The position numbers and the translations under genes are program-made. Of a stretch of 13,194 bases of DNA, positions 1 to 6,786 are shown piece after piece. The first letter of the stretch is position 1; every line of letters begins with the position of its first letter. The notes below the pieces were generated by a model, which worked only from the letters and a program-made list of their open reading frames with translations, searched no databases and was not told the DNA's origin. Source of the stretch: UBA1672 sp964015995. GTDB lineage: Bacteria > Pseudomonadota > Alphaproteobacteria > Micavibrionales > Micavibrionaceae. Where the stretch lies: the NCBI GenBank assembly GCA_964015995.1, contig CAXHFH010000065.1:1-13194 (forward strand). The letters run 5' to 3'.

Positions 1-1385
1 TAGAGTTAACGCGGCAATGTCCAACCGAAGCGCGTGTTGTTGGCGATAAAGATTTACGAACGCCGGGTGATTTGACCAATTTGGCAGGTATTAATAACGG
101 TGATCAAATTCAATTTACTTTCCGCGATAAAGATACGATTGAGTATTTGCCCGCGCAGCAATCTGTTACGATTAATACGGGGGACACCATTGATCAGTTG
201 GTTGCGGAGATTAATTCTCTGAATATCGGTTTTACAGAAGACTTTATCAACGCTAGCGCTACGAAGGGCGGGCAGCTTGAAATTAGAGGGCTAAACGATA
301 ACATTCTCAATATTGAATTTTCTTCGGTAGGTGGTGCGGTCGGCGATCATCTTAATCTGGCCACCGAATTGGGCTTTGGTGATCAGGCGCAAGTCTTATC
401 ATCGGGTGGGTTTAGTAGTGCAACGCCCGAAGTTCACTTTACCATTGTACCTACGCGTGAAATCTCATCCTTTAAGTTGCTGAACACGGCAACGGGAGAG
501 GTCGCACAGCGCAGTGATCGTATCGTGGATTTAAATGGTGAGGGGGGGCTGGCATTATTTTTTGTGCTCGGACAGCCTGCAGATGAATTTCGTTTTGGTG
601 TGAATGGCGGTGATGTGCAGACAGTTTCACTGGATTCCAATCAAACCATTCAGGGGATTATTGATACCATCAATGCCAATTCTTTGGGTAATCTTCTTGA
701 GGCTGATTTTGATGAAGATGAAGGGCGTATTATCCTACGCGCGATTGATGACAGTGTTGAGTCGATTGAAACATCGCTCAACAGTGACGGGATTGCCATT
801 TCCTTTTTTGGTTTTAATACGAGTGCGCCAATTTATATAAATAGCGAAGACACGGACAGCATCAGGTTGGGCAGTGTTTCAGGGCCTGCGGCAAAGACGA
901 TTGAGCAGTTGGAAGATGATTACGACAATATCAAAGATCAAGTAGACGGTATCGTACAGGATGCAAATTATCGCGGTATTAACTTACTAAGCGGAGAATT
1001 ACTGATCAGTGTTTTTGATGAAGACGATCAAAACAGGCTTATCACGAACGGGCGAGATTTCACGGCCTCTGGCCTAGGATTAGAGGATGCTGACTTTTCT
1101 TCGCTTGCTCAGGCGATAAAAATTGAAACACAGGCACGCTTGTCTTTGGACAAGATTAGGGATTTCGGGCAGTCGATTGCGAATGATCTTTCTATAATTC
1201 AAACAAGGCAGGATTTTACGGAGAGAACAATCAACACACTTGATGCGGGGAGTGATGATTTAACGCTTTCAGACGCTAATGAGGATGGTGCGGAGCTGCT
1301 TGCTGTGCGTACGCGCCAGGCTCTGGGGATTGGTGTGTTGTCATTTTTAGGCGGGCAGAATAATTTGATTTTGAACTTATTCTAG
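1..1385 (+). CDS. Flagellin, 3' portion (5' end outside window)
   Basis: This is the C-terminal part of a flagellin, the subunit of the flagellar filament. The reading frame is open from base 3, so the TTG at 72 is not the real start and the N-terminal D0/D1 helices lie upstream of the window. The last ~90 residues form a classic Flagellin_C domain: a helix around FGQSIANDLSIIQTRQDF, then a 'TLDAGSDDLTL' segment, a second helix with 'LAVRTRQALG', and the usual hydrophobic end 'LNLF'. The variable middle contains two similar beta-alpha modules of the flagellin_IN/hyper type. Counting from the TTG, one is at about residues 9-82 ('NNGDQIQF', 'TIDQLVAEINSL') and the other at about 168-235 ('PADEFRFGVNGGD', 'TIQGIIDTINANSL'). 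No convincing terminator hairpin follows the stop. A hook-associated FlgL-like protein is the alternative, but the C-terminus fits flagellin better. Confidence 0.88.
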   Translation, partial: ELTRQCPTEARVVGDKDLRTPGDLTNLAGINNGDQIQFTFRDKDTIEYLPAQQSVTINTGDTIDQLVAEINSLNIGFTEDFINASATKGGQLEIRGLNDNILNIEFSSVGGAVGDHLNLATELGFGDQAQVLSSGGFSSATPEVHFTIVPTREISSFKLLNTATGEVAQRSDRIVDLNGEGGLALFFVLGQPADEFRFGVNGGDVQTVSLDSNQTIQGIIDTINANSLGNLLEADFDEDEGRIILRAIDDSVESIETSLNSDGIAISFFGFNTSAPIYINSEDTDSIRLGSVSGPAAKTIEQLEDDYDNIKDQVDGIVQDANYRGINLLSGELLISVFDEDDQNRLITNGRDFTASGLGLEDADFSSLAQAIKIETQARLSLDKIRDFGQSIANDLSIIQTRQDFTERTINTLDAGSDDLTLSDANEDGAELLAVRTRQALGIGVLSFLGGQNNLILNLF

Positions 1386-1431
1386 TCGGTGTTGCTAATA
1401 TACTGGGTATTATGTATGGTATTTTATAAGA

Positions 1432-1497
1432 ATACGCTGTTATATGCTTAATAATAATACATTATTTACCATTGGTGTTTATACTTGCATACGCTGT
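1432..1497 (+). repeat. 9-bp direct repeat ATACGCTGT upstream of DUF4197 gene
   Basis: The 9-mer ATACGCTGT occurs at 1432-1440 and again at 1489-1497, in the AT-rich 134-bp gap between the flagellin and the DUF4197 gene. The second copy overlaps the likely transcription start of the downstream gene. It could be a regulator half-site pair or chance. I see no other structure of note in this gap. Confidence 0.3.
1480..1485 (+). promoter_or_regulatory. Candidate -10 element (TATACT) for the DUF4197 gene
   Basis: TATACT matches the sigma-70-type -10 consensus at five of six positions and lies 35 bp before the ATG at 1520. No good -35 hexamer sits 16-18 bp upstream, so this is tentative. Confidence 0.25.
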
Positions 1498-1519
1498 CTT
1501 TTAATAGGAGAATGACTGC

Positions 1520-2308
1520 ATGCGTTTAATTTTTTTATTGCTGTTATTGTTATGTATGTTTCATGTGCCGATTAGGCATGTAGAAGCTGCGACTAATGAT
1601 GCGGTTGGTGATGCATTGACGGAAGTCGTCAATAAGGTTTCTGAGGTCAGTACTGTTGAGTTAAAGCCAGAAGTAGATGATGGGCAAGCGGCTGAACCTA
1701 CAGAAGAAGAAATGGTTGCGGCCATTAAAGAAATTCTTCGTATAGGCACGGAAAGGGCAGTTGCTAAATTAGCGAGAAAAGATGGGTTTAATAAAGACCC
1801 TAACGTCCGTATTACTTTACCTGAATCATTGTCACGTGTTCGTAAAGCTATGGCTAAATTAGATAATATGGAGCCTGTTGATATTTTTGAACTACATATG
1901 AACAGGACGGCAGAGCATGCAACGCCTAAGGTTGCGGGATATTATATACTGGCCATAAATCAAATCAAAATTAAAGAAGTAGAAAAACTAATCAGTGGTA
2001 AAAATAACTCCGCGACGGATCATCTTAAGGCAAGGATGAAACTTGGGTTAACCAAAGTCGTTAGGCCAATTATAAAAGATAGCATGCGTTTTGCAGGCAC
2101 TTATTTGCGCTATGAAGATCTAATGGAAGAGTATAGAAAAATTCCATTTGAGCCGAACGTTCGGGGTGATATTGAAAATTATATGATTGATTCTATTTTA
2201 GAGGCGCTTTTCTTGTATATGAATGAAGAAGAGAGCGCGATTAGGCTTAATCCTAAAGATCACCCGAGAAGCACTGAAATAATTAAAAAAGTTCTGATAA
2301 CGCAGTAA
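1520..2308 (+). CDS. DUF4197 family secreted protein
   Basis: This is a predicted periplasmic protein of the DUF4197 family, whose biochemical role is unknown. The ATG at 1520 is well supported by AGGAG at 1506-1510. Residues 1-23 form a Sec signal peptide: Arg2, then a Leu-rich core and an Ala-type cleavage site ending VEA. Residues 24-65 are a low-complexity acidic linker. The DUF4197 core runs from about 66 to 260, recognised by the order 'AIKEILRIGTERAV', 'DGFNKDPNVRITLP', 'ELHMNRTAEHATPK', the 'IIKDSMRFAG' helix, the 'KIPFEPNV' strand, and 'LFLYMNEEESAIRLNP' near the end. Family members usually carry this all-helical core directly after the signal; the linker here makes the protein slightly long at 262 residues. 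It is alone on its strand and converges with the minus-strand gene ending at 2321. Confidence 0.82.
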   Translation: MRLIFLLLLLLCMFHVPIRHVEAATNDAVGDALTEVVNKVSEVSTVELKPEVDDGQAAEPTEEEMVAAIKEILRIGTERAVAKLARKDGFNKDPNVRITLPESLSRVRKAMAKLDNMEPVDIFELHMNRTAEHATPKVAGYYILAINQIKIKEVEKLISGKNNSATDHLKARMKLGLTKVVRPIIKDSMRFAGTYLRYEDLMEEYRKIPFEPNVRGDIENYMIDSILEALFLYMNEEESAIRLNPKDHPRSTEIIKKVLITQ

Positions 2309-2320
2309 TGATTAGTTTTA

Positions 2321-2641
2321 TCAAAGAGCTGGTCCGTCATCCACAAAGCCTACATCATCAAATTCAGCTTCCTGTGCGCGTTGTTCTCTAAAACAATAAC
2401 CACTGAAGTCGACGCTGGCGGATGATCTTAACATACCGCAATTATCTGTATCGATTGCGAAATCAACCATTTCTTGCTGCTGTTCTGTTATGCGCTCACG
2501 TAGACCTTCATCAGCCTTCTCATTGCCTTTTTCCATAGCGACCCCAAGCAGTAAGCTCGCCCCCAATGCGCCAGTAATCCAAAGGCTGCCTGACATAATG
2601 CGTTGCCCTAAGGTACGATTATCGGCTGTATCCTGTTCCAT
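2321..2641 (-). CDS. Small single-pass membrane protein, unknown function
   Basis: I do not recognise this protein. From the chosen ATG (2641) it has 106 residues. It has a short polar N-terminus, one Gly/Ala/Leu-rich membrane helix at about residues 17-35, a charged probably coiled stretch at about 38-62, then an acidic C-terminal tail with two cysteines (68 and 83). The frame is open upstream to 2722, but that earlier ATG lies upstream of a good promoter (TTGTCA-17-TATACA), so the start must be at 2653 (MGFIMEQ) or 2641 (MEQ). I chose 2641 because GGGG lies about 6 bases before it. The gene is divergent from the carboxyltransferase and convergent with the DUF4197 gene, 12 bp apart. The membrane helix and the promoter argue that it is real. 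Confidence 0.55.
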   Translation of the reverse strand: MEQDTADNRTLGQRIMSGSLWITGALGASLLLGVAMEKGNEKADEGLRERITEQQQEMVDFAIDTDNCGMLRSSASVDFSGYCFREQRAQEAEFDDVGFVDDGPAL

Positions 2642-2676
2642 AATAAACCCCATTAATATTGTTTTGTTCTTTTGTC

Positions 2677-2705
2677 TGTATAACAAAGTTATACGAAAAT
2701 GACAA
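2677..2705 (-). promoter_or_regulatory. Sigma-70-type promoter, TTGTCA-17-TATACA
   Basis: Read on the minus strand, a -35 hexamer TTGTCA (2700-2705) and a -10 hexamer TATACA (2677-2682) are separated by exactly 17 bp (2683-2699). The predicted start is near 2670, giving an untranslated leader of about 30 nt for the small membrane protein starting at 2641. Confidence 0.5.
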
Positions 2706-2708
2706 ATA

Positions 2709-2721
2709 TGCCAGATTGGCA
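2709..2721. promoter_or_regulatory. Palindrome TGCCA-GAT-TGGCA between divergent promoters (putative operator)
   Basis: A perfect 5-bp inverted repeat with a 3-bp centre lies three bases from the minus-strand -35 box (ending 2705) and four bases from the plus-strand -35 box (starting 2726). A regulator bound here could contact both promoters. No regulator gene is adjacent, so the binding protein is unknown, and a 10-bp symmetric site can arise by chance. Confidence 0.4.
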
Positions 2722-2725
2722 AATC

Positions 2726-2755
2726 TTGACAGAACAGCGATGTTTCACTTAATAA
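2726..2755 (+). promoter_or_regulatory. Promoter with perfect -35 TTGACA for the carboxyltransferase operon
   Basis: TTGACA at 2726-2731 matches the consensus fully. A weak AT-rich -10 follows at 17-18 bp spacing (TTAATA at 2749 or TAATAA at 2750). The start of transcription would be about 2760, some 35 bases before the TTG start codon at 2795. Confidence 0.45.
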
Positions 2756-2794
2756 GATACAGCTAATAAATAATTCGAACGAAACGAGGGGCGC

Positions 2795-4888
2795 TTGAGT
2801 AATTCAAATCCAGTAGAAATCAATATCACCGCAAGAGATGGTTGGCAGTCAAATCATGGAATGAACATCACGGCTGACGATTTTATAGAATCGTATGCGA
2901 ATGCCGGAAATTACGGTGTTGCGTCTGTTCAAACAGAAGGCGGTACGACTGAGGATTTAAATACCAAGAAAGGCCGCGACCCCGCACAATATATGAAGGC
3001 CGTCGGTGCACATTTCGAAAAGGCGGGCGTAGAGCAAACATCACTGATCCGCGGCGAAGTTGGATCGTCTTACACGCGCCAACCTTATGACGTTTTAAAA
3101 GCTATTATTAAACGTCAGGCTGAAACAGGCGTGAATGTTCTGCAAAACTTCCACGCCATGAACGACATTAATATGATGCGCGGCGTGACCAAGGCCACTG
3201 ATGAGTTGGTGGAAGAGCATGGATATGATTTGCGTGTTCAGGGTGGTATCACCATTCAGCAAAACCCTGACACGTTAGAACGTAAGGCAGAGATTTTAGA
3301 AGAATATAAGCAGTTCGCGATTGAGCTTGTTGAGACGGGGCATGAAGGATTTTATTTGAAATCTGCGAATGGTGTTATTACTGACCCGGATTTCATGGCT
3401 GATGTTGTGACTATGTTGAAAGAAGAATTTCCTGAGCAGAAAATAGCGCTCCATATGCATAACACCTATGGGCATGTGCCTAAAATTGCCTTGGCGGCGA
3501 TTAAGGCGGGGGTAGACAGTATTGATGTGCTGCCTGACCCATTGGCCGAAGGAACCGCGCAAATGGGGATTAGTTCCCTTATGCATGCTATTGATCATTC
3601 GGGTGATGAAGAGATTATCGCACGCAGACCGAACATTAATTTGGACGAAATTGCAAAAGATGAGGAAGCACAATATCGCGTGCGCGCCTCTATGTCTAAA
3701 TATGAAATGCCGTTTAAGCCGGATCGTTTGAAACTCGCCGAGGAAGCTGGCTCCGCTGGTGGTGCAATCAGCGCGCTCAAGGGGATTTCTTCTATCAGGC
3801 GCGGTGTTGCACATGCGATTGGTGTGGACGCGGATGATTGGGGCAGTATTCAGGCCGCAATATACAAACAAAAAACAGCAAACCGCGAAGCTCTCGGATA
3901 TCCGACGAATGTGACCCCGCATGAGCTTATGCAAGATTTACAGGCCGCGCATGATGTTGTGGCCGTCGCAGGTGGCGGGAAGGCCTTTGATTCTATCGCG
4001 CCATCAACTGCCGCATATTTAACAGGCGCGCTGGGCAGGGTGTCTGCGACAGTCGATAAAGATTTGCAGGGCAGAGCGCTTGAGCAAGAAGGTTTAAGTG
4101 AGGTTATTAAGCTGGTTCCTATCGAAGAAATGGAACCGGGGCTACCGAAGGCCAAGCAGGCACTGATCGATTCAGGTGTTGAAAACCCGACAGACGATCA
4201 AATCCTTAATGCGGCAATCTCAGGGCAGGGCGGTGTTGATTTGGCAGCAGGGCGTATAGAGCCACAGCCACAAAACCAACTGTTGCGCATACAGCAAGAA
4301 GGCGGGGCGTTGCACGAGGTTGCGCCATTAATGTTTAAAGTCGCTTATTCCGCAGTGGAATTAACAAAAGTGAAATCAGGCTTTTATGACGGCGTGAACG
4401 GGCAGGATGAGCGCATCAAAAGCTTGGAAACCGAAATGGCAGAAACGATGAGCGCCATTGAAGAGCGTTTGAATGAGCATGGCCATAATAGTAGTACAGC
4501 CAGAAAAGCGCGTTCTTACATGATTACGTTCGCAACCAAAATGGGTGCTGATAATGCGGATATTCCGCGTCTTGACCATACGCAGTTCCCAAGTGGGCCG
4601 GTAACAAGCAACCCTGCCTTGTCTAGGCGCAAGGGCTTTGATGCCACTGTTATTGAGACACAGCCGGATGCGAATGAAACGATCGCTGATAAGTGGCAGC
4701 AAAGGCAGCCAAAGTCACCTGATGGCGCTGAAGAGCATGACATGATCGATCTTGACGCTGCGAACGATGGGAACGGCGCATTGGATGGTAAGGCAGATGC
4801 GGGCGTACTTGTGATTGCCGGTGATGTCGATGTTTCGGATGATGTTGATCCGTTTGAAGAATTGGGTGATAATCCATCTGTTAATTAG
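2795..4888 (+). CDS. Carboxyltransferase-domain protein (pyruvate carboxylase/oxaloacetate decarboxylase alpha-like), no biotinyl domain
   Basis: This is a TIM-barrel carboxyltransferase of the HMGL-like/PYC_OADA group, normally moving CO2 between carboxybiotin and pyruvate/oxaloacetate. Start is TTG at 2795 with GAGGGG just upstream. The barrel spans about residues 8-310. Visible family residues are Asp15 in 'ARDGWQS' (metal), Arg86 in 'IRGEV', 'FHAMNDI' (120s), Lys189 in 'YLKSANG' (the lysine carbamylated in the family), His220 and His222 in 'LHMHNTYG' (metal) and Thr254 in 'EGTAQM' (catalytic Thr position). The conserved second domain follows, with 'SAGGAISALKGI' (about 320-331) and 'LGYPTNVTP' (367-375). 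After residue 500 there is no biotin attachment motif (no A/V-M-K-M). Instead there is a short coiled coil (about 537-563) and an Asp/Glu-rich tail (about 645-697). No biotin carboxylase or carrier gene is nearby. The family is secure; the reaction is not. Confidence 0.82.
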   Translation: MSNSNPVEINITARDGWQSNHGMNITADDFIESYANAGNYGVASVQTEGGTTEDLNTKKGRDPAQYMKAVGAHFEKAGVEQTSLIRGEVGSSYTRQPYDVLKAIIKRQAETGVNVLQNFHAMNDINMMRGVTKATDELVEEHGYDLRVQGGITIQQNPDTLERKAEILEEYKQFAIELVETGHEGFYLKSANGVITDPDFMADVVTMLKEEFPEQKIALHMHNTYGHVPKIALAAIKAGVDSIDVLPDPLAEGTAQMGISSLMHAIDHSGDEEIIARRPNINLDEIAKDEEAQYRVRASMSKYEMPFKPDRLKLAEEAGSAGGAISALKGISSIRRGVAHAIGVDADDWGSIQAAIYKQKTANREALGYPTNVTPHELMQDLQAAHDVVAVAGGGKAFDSIAPSTAAYLTGALGRVSATVDKDLQGRALEQEGLSEVIKLVPIEEMEPGLPKAKQALIDSGVENPTDDQILNAAISGQGGVDLAAGRIEPQPQNQLLRIQQEGGALHEVAPLMFKVAYSAVELTKVKSGFYDGVNGQDERIKSLETEMAETMSAIEERLNEHGHNSSTARKARSYMITFATKMGADNADIPRLDHTQFPSGPVTSNPALSRRKGFDATVIETQPDANETIADKWQQRQPKSPDGAEEHDMIDLDAANDGNGALDGKADAGVLVIAGDVDVSDDVDPFEELGDNPSVN

Positions 4889-4901
4889 TGGATTGTAAAT
4901 C

Positions 4902-5639
4902 ATGAAAACCATTGGGCTTCTCGGCGGTACAAGTTGGCCATCAACACCGCAATATTATACATATCTGAACGAAAAGGTTGCCGCGGCTTTGGGCGGGCAT
5001 CACAGTGCGCGGATCGTTTTGTACTCCATCAATTATCATCCGATAAAATCACTGTACGGTGAGGCCGAGGGGTGGGAAGAGATTCCTGCGCTTTTGGGTA
5101 AAGAGCTTAAGGCCTTGGATGATATGGGGCCTGATTGCATTTTAATATGCAACAACACGTTGCATAAAGGATATGATATGCTCGTAGAACAGCAGCAAGC
5201 CGCGCTTGTCGGGCAGGTTATTCATATCGCCGTTGCCACCGCAAAGAAGGCCGTTTCAATGGATGCGAAGCGTGTCTTATTCCTTGGTACGAAATTCACA
5301 ATGGAAGATGATTTTTTCAAAGATCGCCTGACATTTTTCGGTCTGGATGTTGATATACCAAATGAGGATGACCGCATAGAAATTCAGGACATGCAAAGCC
5401 GTATATCCGCAGGTGAGGATACCAGCACGTTTAATGCCAAGTTCAAAGATATGCTGTCGCGTTATACGGGGTATGATGCGATTATACTGGGCTGTACGGA
5501 ATTGCCGCTTGTGATCACAGAGCAGGAAACGGATATTCCGCTAATTAATCCTATTCACGCACAATGTGATGAGGCCATTAAGCTTGTGTTGGCATCAGCC
5601 GGGCAAGGTCAGGGCAGGGAGTTTGATACGGTCGGTTGA
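4902..5639 (+). CDS. Aspartate/glutamate racemase family protein
   Basis: This protein belongs to the cofactor-independent Asp/Glu racemase superfamily, which inverts the alpha-carbon of acidic amino acids using two cysteines as acid and base. Both are present: Cys83 in 'ICNNTLHKG' and Cys198 in 'ILGCTELPL'. The N-terminal 'MKTIGLLGGTSWPST' is the typical first strand and Gly-rich turn of aspartate racemases, and 'LGTKFTM' (about 128-134) is the second-half equivalent. At 245 residues the length is normal. It begins 13 bp after the carboxyltransferase stop and has only a weak ribosome site, so it is probably translated from the same message. Oxaloacetate and aspartate are one transamination apart, which would link the two genes, but this is inference. 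The 3' end overlaps the convergent DUF983 gene by 31 bp. The substrate could also be glutamate, hydantoin or a related acid. Confidence 0.85.
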   Translation: MKTIGLLGGTSWPSTPQYYTYLNEKVAAALGGHHSARIVLYSINYHPIKSLYGEAEGWEEIPALLGKELKALDDMGPDCILICNNTLHKGYDMLVEQQQAALVGQVIHIAVATAKKAVSMDAKRVLFLGTKFTMEDDFFKDRLTFFGLDVDIPNEDDRIEIQDMQSRISAGEDTSTFNAKFKDMLSRYTGYDAIILGCTELPLVITEQETDIPLINPIHAQCDEAIKLVLASAGQGQGREFDTVG

Positions 5640-6007
5640 TCGTTATCATCAGGCGTTTCTTTCAGTTGAGAAAGCCAAATAACAGACATAAACATACCTT
5701 TGGCGCGCGGCAAAATCACGATACTAAGCGCGACAATAAACAGGCAGGGCAGTAATATTTCCAGCCACAAATTATCTAACTTCCATTCGAGCATCCAAAA
5801 AACAAACGGCATTGTTAAATGACCCGTGATTAGGATTGTTGCCCATGCGGGGCCGTCATCGGCACGTAAGGCTTCAAAGTCTTGTGAGCAATGCGCGCAC
5901 TGCTTATACGGTGTAATATATTTATGAAGTATGTGTCCTTCACCGCAGCTCGGGCATTTGTTAAAAAACCCACGTGTTAAAACTGTTTTTTTATCAATAT
6001 TATTCAT
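5609..6007 (-). CDS. DUF983 family zinc-ribbon membrane protein
   Basis: This 132-residue inner-membrane protein of the DUF983 family has no established function. The N-terminal cytosolic part carries two CxxC pairs, Cys18/Cys21 ('CPSCGEGHI') and Cys37/Cys40 ('CAHC'), forming a probable zinc ribbon. The family signature 'DGPAW' follows at about 51-55. Two membrane helices lie at about 55-73 and 82-100. The C-terminal tail is polar. It is the last gene of the long minus-strand cluster, 23 bp after the Cys-rich secreted protein, and its 3' end overlaps the racemase gene in a convergent arrangement. The ribosome site before the ATG at 6007 is poor, suggesting translational coupling or low expression. 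Confidence 0.85.
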   Translation of the reverse strand: MNNIDKKTVLTRGFFNKCPSCGEGHILHKYITPYKQCAHCSQDFEALRADDGPAWATILITGHLTMPFVFWMLEWKLDNLWLEILLPCLFIVALSIVILPRAKGMFMSVIWLSQLKETPDDNDQPTVSNSLP

Positions 6008-6030
6008 CGTCTTTTTATCCAGGTCCGCTG

Positions 6031-6315
6031 TTATGTTATTGGCTTTGCGGGGCAGGGTTGAACCTCATAGTCGTCTTCGTACTCGAAATTATCTTCCGGC
6101 TCAATGTTTTTATTCTGACAGAGCGATAGGCATTGTTGGCATATCCAGTTGTTGAGTGATTGAACGGATTCGCCGTCGGTGGGTTCTTGGCACATTTCCG
6201 TACATTGCCCGCAATCATCACCGATTACACCACTATCAATGCTTAACCCTTCCGCAAAGGCGTTTGTTGGGTAAGCGAGTGCGAATAGTCCGGCTATTAC
6301 AATAACAGAACGCAT
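6031..6315 (-). CDS. Small secreted Cys-rich protein with doubled CxxCxxxC motif
   Basis: I cannot assign this to a named family. It is 94 residues with a Sec signal peptide: Arg2, a hydrophobic core and cleavage after 'AFA' at residue 21. The mature part holds two CxxCxxxC motifs, Cys35/38/42 ('CGQCTEMC') and Cys59/62/66 ('CQQCLSLC'), 16 residues apart, with a Trp two residues before the second block. An acidic tyrosine-containing tail (72-86) and a seventh cysteine at 88 follow. AAGGAA lies 8 bases before the ATG, inside the end of the upstream gene, which stops only 5 bp away. The upstream neighbour has the same doubled motif with nearly the same spacing, so the two look like a duplicated pair. 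The cysteines could hold metal, haem-independent redox disulfides, or structural disulfides; I cannot tell which. Confidence 0.72.
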   Translation of the reverse strand: MRSVIVIAGLFALAYPTNAFAEGLSIDSGVIGDDCGQCTEMCQEPTDGESVQSLNNWICQQCLSLCQNKNIEPEDNFEYEDDYEVQPCPAKPIT

Positions 6316-6320
6316 AGTGC

Positions 6321-6770
6321 TTATTCCTTCTGTTTTAGAAGTTTGCCTATATCCTTTTTACCATGGATATTCCAATCATAACGAGGCTTCTCGGTAACGT
6401 CATTGGAGATATTTTCAAGTTTACCTTCGCTGCAGTCACGTTCGCATGCCATACATTTCCATTTGAGCAGAACATCGTCATCGCTCTCGAGCGATGCTTG
6501 GCAAATCTCTTTACATTCATCGCAATGTTTTTGCTGTAAATTTGAATCTATCTGTCTTTGCATTGCTTGTTCTTGCAGTAAGTTCCAACGATGTATGGGA
6601 TCTTCCATACAGTCTTCGTTTTCGGTTTCTGTACCATCGCATATAATCGGAGCGGGCAATTGAGTTTCTATTGTCGACAATTCTGTTGTCTCATGATTGT
6701 TCGTACAACTTGTTTGAAATAGTAGAGACGCCATTATAAAAGTAATGATAAAGTATTGTTTTGAAATCAT
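6321..6770 (-). CDS. Putative lipoprotein with doubled CxxCxxxC motif
   Basis: This is an exported protein of unrecognised family. The chosen ATG at 6770 has AAGGA about 10 bases upstream; the frame continues to 6860, but that would run deep into lepB and place residues ahead of the signal sequence. The 149-residue product starts with Lys4, a hydrophobic core and 'FQTSC', a plausible but imperfect lipobox with Cys22 (Gln at -3 is unusual). The middle has Cys44 and Cys54. Then come two CxxCxxxC blocks, Cys83/86/90 ('CDECKEIC') and Cys106/109/113 ('CMACERDC'), 15 residues apart, with Trp two residues before the second block. This is the same architecture as the next gene 5 bp downstream. The C-terminus is basic. 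It begins 16 bp after the lepB stop, so it is very likely co-transcribed with lepB. Confidence 0.7.
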   Translation of the reverse strand: MISKQYFIITFIMASLLFQTSCTNNHETTELSTIETQLPAPIICDGTETENEDCMEDPIHRWNLLQEQAMQRQIDSNLQQKHCDECKEICQASLESDDDVLLKWKCMACERDCSEGKLENISNDVTEKPRYDWNIHGKKDIGKLLKQKE

Positions 6771-6786
6771 AATAATCAGTCCTTGG

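Noticed and set aside
72..74. TTG at 72 as the start of the flagellin gene.
   Set aside because: The frame is open to the left edge and the preceding residues continue the same domain (GDKDLRTPGDLTNLAG), so the gene is truncated by the window.
2642..2722. An upstream ATG at 2722 for the small membrane protein.
   Set aside because: It lies upstream of the TTGTCA-17-TATACA promoter and within the palindrome region, so it would not be transcribed from that promoter.
3296..3934. A 212-codon open frame on the minus strand.
   Set aside because: It lies wholly inside the carboxyltransferase, which has clear family motifs on the other strand. The translation is Cys/His/Arg-rich with no domain or ribosome site.
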